Origin: Streblospio benedicti
Lineage: Eukaryota; Annelida; Polychaeta; Spionida; Spionidae
Length of the DNA stretch: 64,000 nt
Direction: 5' to 3'
Assembly: GCA_019095985.1 (NCBI GenBank)
Contig: CM032663.1
Span: forward strand, 14,169,330 to 14,233,329
The notes under the pieces are model-generated. The model had not been told where the DNA came from. It ran no database searches and saw nothing but the letters and a program-made list of their open reading frames with translations. Below, one piece after another: positions 9,947-22,954 of the stretch. Made by a program: the position numbers and the translations under genes. The stretch's first letter is position 1; every line of letters starts with the position of its first letter.

Positions 9947-11499
9947 TCAGTTAATCTATTTATCATGTGACGAAATAGATATAGACGACTGCTAAAGGTG
10001 TTGATTCAAATGAACTGTCAATGTCTAGTCTCAAAACAATGAATAGCTTAACAATGATTAGTCAAACCTTTGCTGTTAGGATTTGGAATAAATGAAAGGA
10101 AATCCGTACAAGTCATCTTCCTGATGAATTTAGGATTTTGTTTTATATTGAACAGTAAATTATGTCAATTGTTGTCAATAAGCTAATTGTGTGTGTATTT
10201 TAGAGGATTTGTTAGAGGGACTATTGCAGGTCAGTGGTCTGAAATAAATATGTAAGTTGGGGTTGAAAGACTGCCCTAATTTTTAAAATATGCATGTTTG
10301 GTATATCAGCATCAAGACCGCCACTTGTTTATTTTTATCAAGCTAGTTGTTTGTTATAGAATTTTTCTGCTTTTAATGAAGATTAAGATGGTTTAAATGT
10401 ATGATTTCATATGCATGTTATGTAGTTTTAGTCTGTTGGTTGATTTATGTAGATCTTTTTGTTCAAGGTACATGTTTAATATAATGTTATAGCAAATAAG
10501 AATGAAAAGTAAGATGGATGCTGTCAAGTGTGCAGCAAATGTGCAAAAGTCTAATCAAGAATTTTATCTGCCCAGTGAATTCCTGTTATGTGGTATAAAG
10601 CAGTGGGTCTCATGATTCAATTATTCTAATATCTTTACCTGCTTTTCTTTAAAAAATTATCACTCCAATTCAAATTTCAAACATAGTTTAATTGATTTCG
10701 GACTCAACAGGCTTGGGGGTGGGGGATCTCGAATACATTTGGTTAGTACGGATGTGCCATTTTATAGGTCACCTTTTTTCAGCCTCTTGATATATCATTG
10801 GGTCCTATTTTTAGATATTTGATATATCAGTGGGTCCTTTATTATTGACTCCTAAGATACATGTATTCAGATTTATGGAGACTGGAATGCAGATATCAGC
10901 AACCCCATGTCAGTATAAGTTTTGTTCTGAAAGTGGTTTAAAATATCATCAGAAATGTTGTTACCAATGACTCGTTCACATTTAAAAGTGATATTTGGAA
11001 TACAACATTTTGTTAGACCACTGTGCCTTTGCTGACAGGCAAATCATTCAAAAAAATGGATATCCTTTACTGTTTAGTGAACATCCCAAACTGGCATACT
11101 GCGGTAACAATTAAAATATAGTAACGATTCTCCCCCAAGTTGAAATGGGATCAGATGGAGAATTCCAAAATAGGGACTATGTCCAATTATCCTATTTAAG
11201 TCACATACATATTCCCTGCAGAGGCTCTGGGCTGTAACAATGTTGCTATAAACCAACCATGTGAGTTTAAATACACTATATAGTGACATTTCTAAAGCAA
11301 TTTAGGCCAGTAATCATGTAAAGGGCCTCACAAGGCAAACAAGGTACTTTCAAGTGCAGACCCGGCTGGTCCGATTATGTTCATATTCCCAGTAAATTTT
11401 TTGTAATGTGGCGAGATGCTGGTAAGCCTATGGTCAGCTGTTACCACTAGTATACCTGCAAGTTTTAAAGATTGTTTTATAAAGCGACATGAAAAATCC
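9947..11499. other. Deltex 3' UTR and intergenic DNA
   Basis: An AATAAA at 10087-10092, about 140 bases after the Deltex stop, is the best polyadenylation candidate. The rest is AT-rich with no supported gene or clear repeat. Confidence 0.5.
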
Positions 11500-13258
11500 A
11501 AGATGAATTAAAAGCTTTCAAAAAAACATTCTTTCTGGAACATATCAATGCTAATACACCCTTTTGATGATTTTCATATCTTTCCAAAATTCATTAGTCT
11601 CTTCAATTTTTTACAAGATAATAAATTTGTTAAATGTGTTTGTACAGATGAGGAAAGTATTGTTGTAACTGTTGATGAAATTGCCAAAGCTGTGGAAAGT
11701 CTTGATTAACAATAAAACATGTGTCTTTTGGACGGAATTTCCGAAAATGGCAGTAACAGGTTATTACCGTAAGTTTATGTTTTACTGCTCTACTGACTCA
11801 TGGATTCCTTCAGGATGACATGATGTCAGAGTCCTATACCCATTATTAAGGATAAAAGCTGAAAATTAATTAAAAACAATTGCAAGTGCCATTGCCAGTA
11901 TTAAATCAAAAAATAATTCTATTAGACAGACTCTCAGATGTTATTAGCACCAATTGTAACCAGTTTGGATTTAAGCCCAAACTAGGTACTGATATGTGCA
12001 TTTAAAAACTATAACATATAGGCAACAATTTTTTTATGTGTTTTTAGATGCGTCTAAGGCATTTGACAGTGAAACACTCAATACATTTACAATGTTTAAA
12101 TACTTTCTCCACCAGCAAGGTGTCATCCATATTAATGACTTATTCTCACCAAAATATTTCAGGTGGGGAGGGGTTGTCAACATCTGCCTTTATAGTTTCC
12201 AATGGAGTGAGACAGGAGGTATATTCCATATCTTCAATGTTTATATGGTACTACAATAAACTGATAATTTGGATGCATATCTGGTTCTCGTCTTGGACCT
12301 AATGTATGCCGATGATTTTGAACTTACATCAGATTGGTCTAGCCGACAACTTTAATAGTGGATGGGGTAAGGATAATATTTAATCAAGAAAAGTTCTTAA
12401 TCTTATAAAACATAAAAGATGTCAAATTTAGCCCTTTCTTTATCTGGGGAATGTATTATTGAAGCCATCAAATACCTTGGTCATTTTTATTACTAAGGAT
12501 GACAAGGACATTATCACTCAAGGACAAAATGTATTGAGTTTGCTAGTCATAAAATTTCATAGTCATTCATCACAAGGGTATATTTATTCGAGCGTGTTCT
12601 TCTTTCTACACCTCTCAACTATGGTGGAGCCTCTAACTTCTATAAAAGAAACTGTTCCATATAACAATGTTTTTAGGATGTTACCAGCCTGAAAAAGATT
12701 GTAGTGAAAGGCATATTCTAAATTACGTGAAAAGTTGTAATGGACTTGTATGCTAATATTTAAGTTTATGAGGCTTGAACTCAAGCAATATGGACTCAGC
12801 AAACTCAGAAATGAGATGCAAATTGTCACTGGCTTAAACTGCTATGTTCAACCAGTTTTGTTCATGGTACCTTAATTATGGTTATCAATATTATTAATTG
12901 AATCTAGTAAAATAATTTCTACTTCTTAAAATGTGTTGTTATCTATGGTAGCTTGTTTTAAATGATTCTATCATGTAATTTTACTTCCCGGTAATGTCTA
13001 GAATTTTGCTTTCAGTAAAATGTGATTTCTGTATTGGGAGGATTTAAAGTATTATGTACAGTATTATAACTGTTTTTCACGGGCTGATGTGCATGTATTT
13101 GTATTTGATTAATTTCCTTTTGCCAGTAAACTCCTGTAATTGTGTATTCTGGGGTTTTGTATTTGGTATATATATATATAAATGCATTATATTATTATTT
13201 TTCTTGTTATTCTAAGGGTAATATTTCTTGTCTGAACAAACTCAATCAATCAATAAAC
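11500..13258 (+). mobile_element. Degraded non-LTR retrotransposon (LINE) with reverse transcriptase remnants
   Basis: Successive pieces in shifting frames match a jockey-type RNA-directed DNA polymerase: a VDEIAKAVESLD segment (~11660), a CNQFGFKPKLGTDMCI segment (~11955-12000), FLDASKAFD (12042-12068; the first catalytic aspartate block), SNGVRQ with NVYM remnants (~12190-12245) and MYADDF (12302-12319; the second catalytic block). The 3' end is AT-rich with TCAATCAATCAATAAACC near 13250. Many stops and frameshifts separate the pieces, so it is an old, dead copy. I cannot assign the clade with confidence; the CR1/jockey group is likely. Confidence 0.85.
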
Positions 13259-14288
13259 CTTTGGGTCAGTTGCGAACAATATGTAATAAATGGCAGACCT
13301 TTTTATATATACTTTTGAATTATTAAGTTAGAGATAAAAATCAAGGGGGTGGGGGTCGAATAGGAGTATTTATCATGACTACTATATATGGCAAAACAAT
13401 GTTATGAGGTTTTTGGAACGCAGGTCAGTTTGTCTATACTCAGAATTTTTTATCATATAGGTTCTATTTTATTGAATATATAGCTATTTTCCATCTAAAT
13501 ATATAGAGCCTACATTTTCCCTATACCCCCTTTCCCTTTAGTCGCATCAGCCGCTTGTAGCACAGAAAAGAGAAGTCAATATCAGCACCCACCACATTTA
13601 TCTTGTAATATCAGAGCGCGGAAAGATTCTGTTTTATGAAAAAATCCGCAATATAGTAAACCCAGTCTTTATCCATCAATCCTTCCTTCGGTACACAATT
13701 TTGGACGCACAAGTGATTAACGCTATTATTCAAAAGATAAACAGTAACACGTGTCATGTTTAGAGGGGATGACAGGTGAAGTGGAACTGAAACTAATAAA
13801 ATTTGAAACTTGTTGAATCTCCTTCGTATCAGTGCTGAGAAAGGTAATATGTGAAATCAGAATCAGTTATAGCAGCTCATTTAAACAGCAAAATTTAGAT
13901 TATCTAGATCTACTTGCCTAGACTGAGTATGCAGTCTCTGTAGCGTCTATCAGAGTCAACCATGATTACACTTTCAAACTATGTAGCGTACCTTTAACCA
14001 CAAATACGTGACTCAGTCTAGGTTTCCCATAGACTAGATTAAGATCGATACTAGCCATATGTATTTGGTTTGGTTAGCGTGCCTTATGCTCTAAGTTTGG
14101 CTACTTGGCGTCGATGAGTCGCCATATAGCACACAGTTTGAAAGTGATTACATTTACCTTATTTTACTATTCAAAGAGTGATCATGATTAGATCAAGTCC
14201 ATTAGCTACTGCCATTAATAACTGGTTTCACTGGATAACCTTTGGATTAGTCCTAGGATAACCCTGCATACAGAGTATTTTTAAGACA
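13259..14288. other. Intergenic DNA without a supported gene
   Basis: AT-rich sequence with no open frame over 60 codons that resembles a protein and no clear repeat structure. Confidence 0.5.
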
Positions 14289-14895
14289 TACAGTAGAACC
14301 TGCAACTAAGAGCACTTCTATTAAGACCACCTCTGTAACAAGACCACTTTTCATAGTCCCAAACATTCATAAAACTACCAAAAATGATCCTCTGTATAGA
14401 GACCACCTAACACTAGTCGCTAGTGTGGTCTTGGTTAGTACAGTGGTTAGCGCGTACGACCGACAAACAGGAGTTTCCTGCGTCGTAAGTTCGCACCCTG
14501 GCCTCGGCAGATTTCGTGGCGCCAAAGAGTTACGTTGTGCGTCTGCCACTGTATTGCCGATTTCCACACAGCGTGTTGCTGTTGTCGAGTATATATATCA
14601 TACAAGATGGTGGTGACACCAAGCCCGAGGTTCGGAAGCCTCGTTAAAAGGCGTGTCCCACGTATAGGAAAGCCACCCCTCTGCATGTAAAAGAACTCAC
14701 CTAGTTTGAAAACTATAGCTAGTGTGATCCCTCCACAACCCCGAGGCTCAGTTGGCTGCCTAGCCTGCCTCTGGAGGTCCATGTACCAACATCACGTGGT
14801 CTCCCTCTGCTATAATCATCAAAACTGATGGCTGCGAAGTATTCACTCAGATTCAGATTCAGAAAGGGGGTCTTAATAGAGAGGTTCTACTGTAG
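14289..14895. mobile_element. MITE with CAGTAGAACC termini, interrupted by a SINE
   Basis: The left end reads TACAGTAGAACCTGC and the right end GAGAGGTTCTACTGTA, an inverted pair flanked by TA. Inside are the family's characteristic AAGACCAC and GGTCTTAATAGAG blocks. The TA target and CAGT termini fit the Tc1/mariner-pogo superfamily, non-autonomous class. A SINE sits within it (14434-14868), so the MITE is the older insertion. At least eight further copies or fragments are scattered across the window. Confidence 0.8.
14434..14868 (+). mobile_element. tRNA-derived SINE, the fullest copy in the window
   Basis: The head resembles a tRNA gene: a box A-like GGTTAGCGCGTACGAC and a box B-like AGTTCGCACCC about 45 bases later. 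The body continues with TGGTGACACCAAGCCCGAGG, AAAAGAACTCACCTAGTTTG and CCGAGGCTCAGTTGGCTGCC, and the element ends in a short (ATTCAG)n tail. The total is about 435 bases. Partial copies lie at 6063, 6885 and 50456. It is nested inside the MITE at 14289-14895. Confidence 0.75.
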
Positions 14896-15353
14896 ATATA
14901 GCCTAGTCAACTGACATATTGGGCGCTGACATAATTACAAGATGCAGGTTGATTGGCTTTGATAGTTTTAGTAGATCTAGTTCCAAGAAATTAAAAAATG
15001 GGTCCAAGAAATAATATATTTTTGTTCTATTGAATAAAGATAACAAAGTTATGTAAGGTGAAATATTGACCATGATACATTAATTGGAAAATACTTAATT
15101 ATAAATTTATGTTATAAAAGTTATTGTTCTACCAACTAAACATATGCTAATCTTTGTTGAAGGGTAGAGAAGCAAGACTTGTTGAAAGAAGCTTAAAGCT
15201 GTAAAAATGCTGTTCAGATTATTACCAGGATGAGTACCATGCATTATGTACAGCATATGCACTCAAGAAATATAAGGCTGTTGTCATTTACTACAAACAC
15301 AAGTTCACGTCACGGGTCATTTGTTAAAATGGACTCAACTTTTTGCCTCTAAA
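14896..15353. other. Region upstream of DCLRE1B
   Basis: AT-rich DNA, presumably carrying the DCLRE1B promoter and 5' UTR. No TATA box or other element that I can support. Confidence 0.4.
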
Positions 15354-18300
15354 ATGGCAAATGGGCACATCTTGAGTGGAACCCCTATTGCTGTTGATCA
15401 CTGGAAGTATTCGCCAGGGGTGTGGCTTTACTTCTGTAGTCACTGTCATTCAGACCATACCAAAGGATTGTCACCTTCGTGGAAAGAACCTATTTATTGT
15501 AGCTCTACCACAAAGGATCTTTTGGAACACAAATTCCAGGTTTGTGAATGTCTTTCATCTAAATGTATAATACATGAATAAGAAATTTCTTTTTTCATTA
15601 CTCAATTACTCTGCTTAATGTTTCCTAATTTGCTTTAGTTTTATGTTTTTACGTATTTATGCATCATCTGCGTATTTGAATCTACAATATTATCCTTCCT
15701 GATACGATTCTAATAATTAGATGTATGTTATTAAACTGTGCAATATGAATATGAAGTTATATTGTTTCAAAATTCTTGATACATGTTTTGATATCAGCCC
15801 TTAAAGTTTATGCTCAGTGGCCAAACAAATATGCTTTTATAAAAAGCAATATGATATGTTCTGTGTATTCTGAAAATTTCATTCATTTAAACAGCATATT
15901 AAAGTATTTAAAGCAATTTAATTACTACGCAATAAGAGGCCAGAATGAACGCATCAAAACACTTTAACCAACTAATGTCAACCGAATGATTTTCGTCAGA
16001 CTTAACTTGCATGGTGGTTGTAAGAACTCCCCTATATCTCACATATTAAATGTGACATCTGTCGTCATAAATCTGCATACGTCTGGCGAATATCATTTGA
16101 TTATGCAATATCATGTGACCTTGTGGTTTAAGTTGGCAAGACAGCACGGTAATTTTAAAGATGTGAAAAATATCAAATGAGGAGAATATAAATATTAATC
16201 TTCTTCCCTTTGCAATGGAAAAGGCGTTGCTAATTGATACTGGGCTTTTCAGAACAAATATTATTTTGGCTGAGCATTATCTTTAAAGATAAGGTATTGT
16301 TTTATAGATTGATAAATCTCTTCTAATCGAGCTAGAAGAAGGAAGAAGCCATGAACTGGCCATCACAGACTCAGACTTTGTCTCGGTTACTCTAATCCCT
16401 GCCAATCATTGTCCAGGGGCTGTGATGTTTCTCTTTGAAGGTTATTTTGGCAGAATCCTGTACACTGCAGACTTTAGGTATGTTATTTCTTTAAAAAAAA
16501 AAACTTAAATTCATTCATATTTTGTTTGGGCAGATAGTCAAACATTAGAAATTTGAAAATTGGCTTTTTTACTTGGTCCAAGCACTTGGTTTATTGTGGG
16601 ACATGATTTTCATCCATATTAGGACCTTTATGTGTTTATTACAAGCCTGCAGGTCTTTCATTTTCTTAAAACTAATTTTCTAAACTACATGTACAGATAG
16701 ATACATATAATAAGATACACATCTACATACAAACATAACTACTATGTTTACAACAAATTCTGTAAAAAGCCAATAAATAAACTTTACTTTCTTTGTCTTA
16801 TGTCCTAGATTAACTCGCATGTATTTTGCCTCTGGCCTATTGAAATGTTTACTTAATCGATAAACAGTGTAAAAAGATGATGTATTCAACACAATTGTTC
16901 AGATAAACAGCTGTTTGCAGCTAGCTGAAAAGTGGTATCTTTATGATGGCAGTTATTATCATCTGTTTGTCAGTTGAATAAGTGATCTGCCATAACCTTG
17001 TGCATTCTATTACTGTAATTAAGAATTCAAGTCAGGCGTGGCTTTAATTTGATCTTCCTTAAAAATGAATGCTTCGTATTGAGAACACATCAGCGAAAGA
17101 AGAAAAGAATTAAAAATTAATGAGGTTAATTATATCCAACATCCTCATAAAAGTTTTTTTTTTCCAGGTATGATTCTTCAATAATAAATCAGCCACCATT
17201 GTCATTGAAGAAGCCTATTGATTTATTGTACTTAGACAACACATATTGTGATTTGAAATGCAGCTTTCCAACAAAGAAATTGGCAACAGACGATATTGTA
17301 AATGCAATAGGTAAGGAAAATGACTTTTCATATAAAAATTTGTTTTTGTATCCTGCAATGATACACATATATCTAACAGACAGATGAGACTCAAAATATG
17401 ATGTAGAATAAAAGTTAATAACATTAAAAATAATCTTCACTTTTATTGAATTTTAACTTATGATTTTTATCCAAGATAAAAGTGAAAATAACTCGCAATT
17501 TCTAAAAAAAAAGAAAAATTATAAATAATAAAAGTAATGATTTTTATCGAAATAATTTTTAATAATTGATTTAAATAACTACTTTTATTGATTTGAATCG
17601 CTGATTTAATTCACTTAAAAGTCATTCAAATCAACTCTAACCCTGATTAAAGGTAAAGGAAGTCATAAATAAATTAATCATATTGGTATACAGTATATAA
17701 AATCATATTTTTTCTTTGAGAAAATAAATGTCTAATTTCACTTTAAAACAAATTTTTCCTAACCCACCCTGCATTACTCCCAATGTAGTACAGATGATAA
17801 GGGGTTTATAACCTCTTTCCTGACGTGTGATTCGAACTCCCAACCTCTTGGTGAGATGATAACTGACCAAATATGTAGACTGAGGTTAAAGAGACAACAA
17901 CCCTGTAATTCATAGATGTAACCTTATAACAGCTCATTGCTTGGGATGATGGTATTATTCTAGTCTCACAACCACTGGGCTGTGAGTTTGAGTCCTGTCA
18001 GGGCCACTTGATGTAGTAGTTAAATGGAAGCTTAAGGTTGTAAATGTTGTCTTCAGCTATGTCAATACAGGATATGAATATGCTTGCTACAGAGAAGAGA
18101 GAGAGGAATTCAAGAAATTAAGTGGATTGGATGTAAAAAAAAAACAATATTTAATTGAAAAAAACAAACACATTATCGTCACTAGTATATGAAGAAGCAC
18201 TATAACATTATTTATTCTGAACCTTTATTTTCTAGAAACGCAGCTTAAAATGGACCCTGCCAGCCAAATATTCATTGGTGTTAAATCACTCGGGAAAGAA

Positions 18301-20652
18301 GACCTCTTGGAGGAACTGGCTACACATTTCCAAACTTGGATCACTGTAACACCATCACAAATGGAACAGTTGCAAATTTTAAAAAGAAAAAATGTCTTCT
18401 CTGTTAATAAAGATGATGGGTTCATACACACTATTCAAAAAGGTATGTTGATTGTTATAGTTTTTTTTTCTGTTTATATAAGTTTATTTAATTACAAATT
18501 TATCTCAGTGAATTCATAATATTCTGACGAAAGAATGACAAAACTAATCCTACGTAAATGCCAGGTGTTTCATATAAAGTGTGATCTTGCTATTAGGACA
18601 CTGATGGGATTTTGGAAAAGTGTCCATTCCGTAGGTTTCCATATTTGTGGTGAAATATGAACATATGGCTGATTATGGCAAACAGGAGAATAATAATAAA
18701 AAAAATCAGTGAAGTGTCCTCATAGCTCTTAATCAAAATGTCACTCATTGCCGTGAAATTTTGCGTGCAAATTTTTGTAACATGTATGTATTTTAATTAT
18801 ATTATTTTTTTTGCAGAGAAAATCACTGGCCCCATGGTAAGAAATTGGCAAAAAGAAAACCAAGGAGGAATTTTAGCCATTATTCCGTCCGCTCTGTATA
18901 CTGGCATAAACGGAAACTTCTTCAGTCAAAACCACGAAATCAAGATTATTCCGTATAGTGATCACTCTTCATATAGGGAACTTGTCAATTTTGTCAGTTT
19001 TTTAAGGCCAAAGAAAATATTACCCATAGTATCCAGTTCAGCAAAAGGAACTGTTTGGATGTGATATTTCAAACCGAGCTAATATGAGCTGCTTTGATCG
19101 TTTCCTAGACGATACTCCTCCTCTGGAATATAGTATTCCAGAATCTATCAAGCATAAAAGAGATACATGGAAGGTATGTTTTTTTTTTTTGTTTGTGTGT
19201 TTCTATTATCACATCATGCATCTCAACAGATATCACATTTTTAGCTAACATTTATCATGAGAAACATGGACTGGGAGATTCAGGTTTTCTGATTTATGTA
19301 TATCTTATCATTAATACTGACATTTTCTTACCTTCAGGCTCCTACATTGGCTAAAAGGCAAAAGTTAAGGAAGAAAAGAAACCAACCCAGATCGTTTACT
19401 AAACAGGAAGCCATTAAGGGGAATTCATTACACTTCACCATTAAAATCGCAGTTGTCTCCAAATGGCCAACAAGAAAAAAGCTCCATTAGTGCATCAAAA
19501 ATGAATGACCAGAGTGAATGCAATGTTAATTGCGTTGATTTGAATAATTCCAATAAAAGCAAGATATTTATTGAAGATACGGATGTCAAGGACACGACGT
19601 TCGAAACTTGTGATAGTGAAAGCAAGGTCCAAAATCCTGTGGATAGTGAAGAAGACATATTTTCAGAAAGCAGTTTTGATATACCGATAGTGCTTAAAAA
19701 ATCTCCTTTCTTTAGTATGTGTAGCGCAGTAAACCAGTCTATGAATAGTACTCCTATTTGTGAAATTGCTAACATTGTTGGCAATTATGATCTACACTCT
19801 CCTCGCAATAATCTAATTTTACCTTCTCCACGTGATACAGAGAAAGTGTCACACAAGTACCAAATGTCCCAGCAGTGCCAAACACCAAGTTGGTACCAAA
19901 CGCCACAACATTACCAAACGCCAGAGCAGTGCCAACCGTCCCACAAGTACCAAATGTCCCACCAGAACCAAGTTCCAGAAGCAGATGACCATTCCAACAT
20001 CATTCGTGATATTGACTCCGGCATTACTAGCAGTGCGTCATCACCTGAAAGACCTTACAACGGAAATAATAACCAACATACAAACGCAACTGATACAAAT
20101 GAGGATTTACATGCAAGCACTGAGGCCAAATCATGTGATGTGAAAACAAACGAGAGGAAGCTGAAGTTTGTATTTAAGAAAAAGAATTCCGGTTCCCAAC
20201 AATTTGTGATGCTCAATGAAAATGAACAGGCAGCAGAGGATGGTTGTAATAAGGGTGATTCTGTGCAAGCAGAACCCAGTGATAACTATTCTGTGAAATT
20301 GAAAAATGTGTTGAGAGCGCTTGATCAGAAAGATACCTCCAATTGTGATAGAAATCTGAATCAGAGCTCTACAGAACCATCCCAGGTACATGTGCAAAGT
20401 CATAAATCTAGCATAACTGTTGTTGATGCATCGGTGAACACAGATGAATCAATGTTTAAGCAAAAAGACAGTACTGCAGAATCAGATGTTTTTTCAAAAA
20501 CGAAAAGGTATGAAAATTACAAAATAAGAGAAGATTCTTCAGGAAGAAAGTACGTTTTGGTACCCCCAAAACTAAGACGGTTCTCCGTAAGAAAGGCTCG
20601 TTCTAAGACGACAAAGTTTAGTGTTTTAAAAATGAAACGCTTGTATCTGTAG
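15354..20652 (+). CDS. DCLRE1B: 5' exonuclease Apollo (SNM1B), metallo-beta-lactamase/beta-CASP nuclease
   Basis: Six exons: 15354-15539, 16308-16477, 17168-17310, 18236-18442, 18817-19173 and 19338-20652. All junctions use GT-AG and keep phase. It matches Apollo rather than Artemis: TPIAVDHW near the N-terminus, FEGYFGRILYTADFR, and ETQLK...VKSLGKEDLLEELATHFQTW. Visible catalytic residues are H30-x-H32-x-D34-H35 (SHCHSDH), H96 (ANHCPG), D117 (TADFR), D142 (YLDNTYC) and the PYSDHSSY motif. Apollo trims telomeric 5' ends and acts in crosslink repair. A [FY]xLxP motif (YVLVP, 20551-20565) lies near the C-terminus. The frame breaks twice: one extra A in AAAA at 19043-19046 (then ELFGCDISNRANM reads on), and one extra base in 19338-19453, most simply in the GGGG at 19418-19421. 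Both lie in short homopolymers; I favour consensus errors. The ATG at 15354 matches the short N-terminus of human Apollo. Confidence 0.92.
17800..18010. mobile_element. Two tRNA-like SINE fragments in opposite orientation (Apollo intron 3)
   Basis: On the minus strand about 17800-17885 contains GAGGTTGGGAGTTCGAATC, a box B-like motif after a tRNA-like arm. On the plus strand about 17940-18010 contains GGGCTGTGAGTTTGAGTCC, a decayed box B. Neither would fold as an intact tRNA. They look like heads of separate tRNA-derived SINEs. Confidence 0.4.
19853..19990 (+). repeat. In-frame coding tandem repeat in DCLRE1B
   Basis: Degenerate 15-18 base units built around TACCAAA(C/T)G(C/T)C encode repeated (H/W)YQTP and KYQMS peptides. 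They lie in the unstructured C-terminal half of Apollo, and the unit length keeps the frame. Confidence 0.7.
20551..20565 (+). other. Putative TRF-homology docking motif YVLVP in Apollo
   Basis: TAC GTT TTG GTA CCC encodes Y-V-L-V-P, which fits the [FY]xLxP motif that vertebrate Apollo uses to dock on the TRFH domain of TRF2. It is followed by a basic run (PKLRRFSVRKARSK) and lies about 30 residues from the C-terminus, as in the human protein. The match is short; function is inferred. Confidence 0.45.
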
Positions 20653-22954
20653 TTAAACTTAAGTGTAAGTTCGATTCATAAATTTTATGGATTTTGATTT
20701 TAAGACAAGTTGACTTGTTGATTTTTTTGTGTATTGGGTATGTATATTTATTGAATCCTTTTGTTAGGAATATGCAAAACTTTAATTTAACATATGGTGT
20801 CTTATATTTTATCTCAGATATGGGGATGACTTTTTGGATAAAATCATGTCTTGATTCTTTTATATATCTTAATATTTTAAGGCAAGTATAATATAATTTG
20901 AATTTGTCCAAATCATGATTGCAATTATAATTAATGGGATTTCAATAGAATTGATTTTAGATGTTTAATATGTGTACAAATAATTTTTCTTCAGATGTTT
21001 TTTAACAGTTTTCTGTTAATATGTATGTCAAAATGGCTACTCGCTGACACAAAAACCATGATCTGCTACTTCAGTATTTATACAACTATTTTTCCAAATA
21101 TTTTAGAGAGTTCCATGGAATTTGAAATTGTATTATGTATACAATGAATGAAGTATGATCACAATGTTTAAAAGCTATTTATTAAATATGGGTCAAATAA
21201 TTTCTAGTCACAAATGTTCACTGCTATTGATCAGGCGGGTGTTCAATATTGTTATTTTTTATTTCACACCACTGTTCATCAACACATTAGAAAACTGTTC
21301 ATCATTAGTAATTTATCATTTTGCGTTTGATCTAAATGAACTGGAAATTTCAATATCTCAGAGTGACTGAAAAAATTTTGTAAAAAAGCAACAGTTTTTC
21401 ACATATAAGTTATTTTGTATTCTGAAACTACATGTAGATAAATTAATGAATAGCTTGGATGTTTTGTTACATTGATTGCTTCCTAGTATATATATAGTGC
21501 TTATAAATCAATACACAAGTTCTTGAAAAAAAAATGAAATACTGCTTATAGTCAGATGAAAAAGAAATTGCTGTGAACTGACAATGCCTTGATTGTCTCA
21601 TGTTTTCATCACAATCTCATTAACATAAGAATTCAATATCTTGTCAATAAGTTTGTATTTTTGTTCAATGAGAGCTAGATCTAATTGTAATATGAACGTA
21701 TAATGTCCAACGAATGTATGATTTCCTTGCTGGATTATACCTTATATAGCATAGAGCCCATTTTATTATTATTTTTCATTTGAACTTCTACAACAGTTAA
21801 ATTGATTGAATTTTCATGCTCTCAATTGTGCTTAAACATAGATGCAAGTATCTCATCATGCTTGCCATACATTAAGATGAACAGTGGTGGTGCACTAATG
21901 TCAGAGTTGAGGAGTTATTATTTTGTATTATGAAGCAAAATGTATCTGTATTATTTATGTTGACCTACAGTATTAATTTTAAGATAACATACTGGAGATA
22001 TATTTTCGATAATGATGTGTCAGTCATCATCAGAGCTGCATGAAGTCACACAGGATGTCACTTGGTAGTTTTGGCGCAGGGCCATCCCTTGAGACTGGCC
22101 TCCGCTTCAGAATGCTGTTGTAGATATGAGTGTTTATGTGTCTAAATCTTAGTTGTATCTCAAAATTAATATTATAGATCATATTTATTGAAATGGATTG
22201 AATCTTTTCCAATGTTATTTATTTGCAAAAAAATGATTTGCTTATTTAAAATGTTCTGCAATAACATTCCTTTCTAGTGAGTGCTAAATTATTTTTTGCT
22301 GTAATTAGCTTTTTAAAACAATTTTTGTATATAATGCTGTATATAGTACTGGGAAATTATTTGCAAAACAATCAAAATCAAGACATTTTGGTTGTATACA
22401 TCTTTGATATGTAATATTATGTGTTTACAATTCATGTAAATAAATCAGTTGATATGTTTTTTTTAAAAAAGGTACTATTTTGCTTTCTTGGAGGTCTTAA
22501 ATACATATAGGTCTTAAAAAGTTCTTATTTTGCTTCCCTAAAAAGCTGCACCTCCCCCCACCCTGTACATGTATAGTAGAGCTTATCTATGAAGACCACA
22601 TGTTGGTCATCCTAAAGAAGTCTTCATAGAGATGTGGTCTGATGATGGTGGCTCACTGCGATATCTTTATAAACAGGCTTGGGCTCATTAGTAGCCACCC
22701 TTGATAACTGTATTTACCCTCTACTAGTATGAATACAATGGTTTTCATGGTAGGGTATACTATTTTAAAAGTTACCAAAACCAATGTAATTATGCATACT
22801 TTGATGTAATTGAGCTATCAATTGATTTCGACAATGTAGTTAGTAGTATAAACATAGTCAACAGTTTGTGCCCCCCATCAAAAGGCTCTCCAATGTAGGT
22901 TAAAAGAAAAAATACACAATTTAATCCTATAAAGCATATAGTTCATTAACCAAA
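20653..22954. other. DCLRE1B 3' UTR and AT-rich intergenic DNA
   Basis: No supported gene. An AATAAA at 22439-22444 is one of several possible polyadenylation signals. The GAAGACCAC...GTGGTCT pair at 22572-22643 is a fragment of the CAGTAGAACC MITE family. Confidence 0.45.
22572..22643. mobile_element. Short MITE relic (CAGTAGAACC family)
   Basis: GTAGAGCTTATCTATGAAGA at the left and TCTTCATAGAGATGTGGTC at the right form an imperfect inverted repeat with the family's GACCACAT core. Confidence 0.55.

Noticed and set aside
15354-20652. Artemis (DCLRE1C) as identity of the nuclease gene
   Set aside because: The N-terminus (TPIAVDHW), FEGYFGRILYTADFR and SLGKEDLLEELATHFQTW match Apollo (DCLRE1B) better than Artemis.
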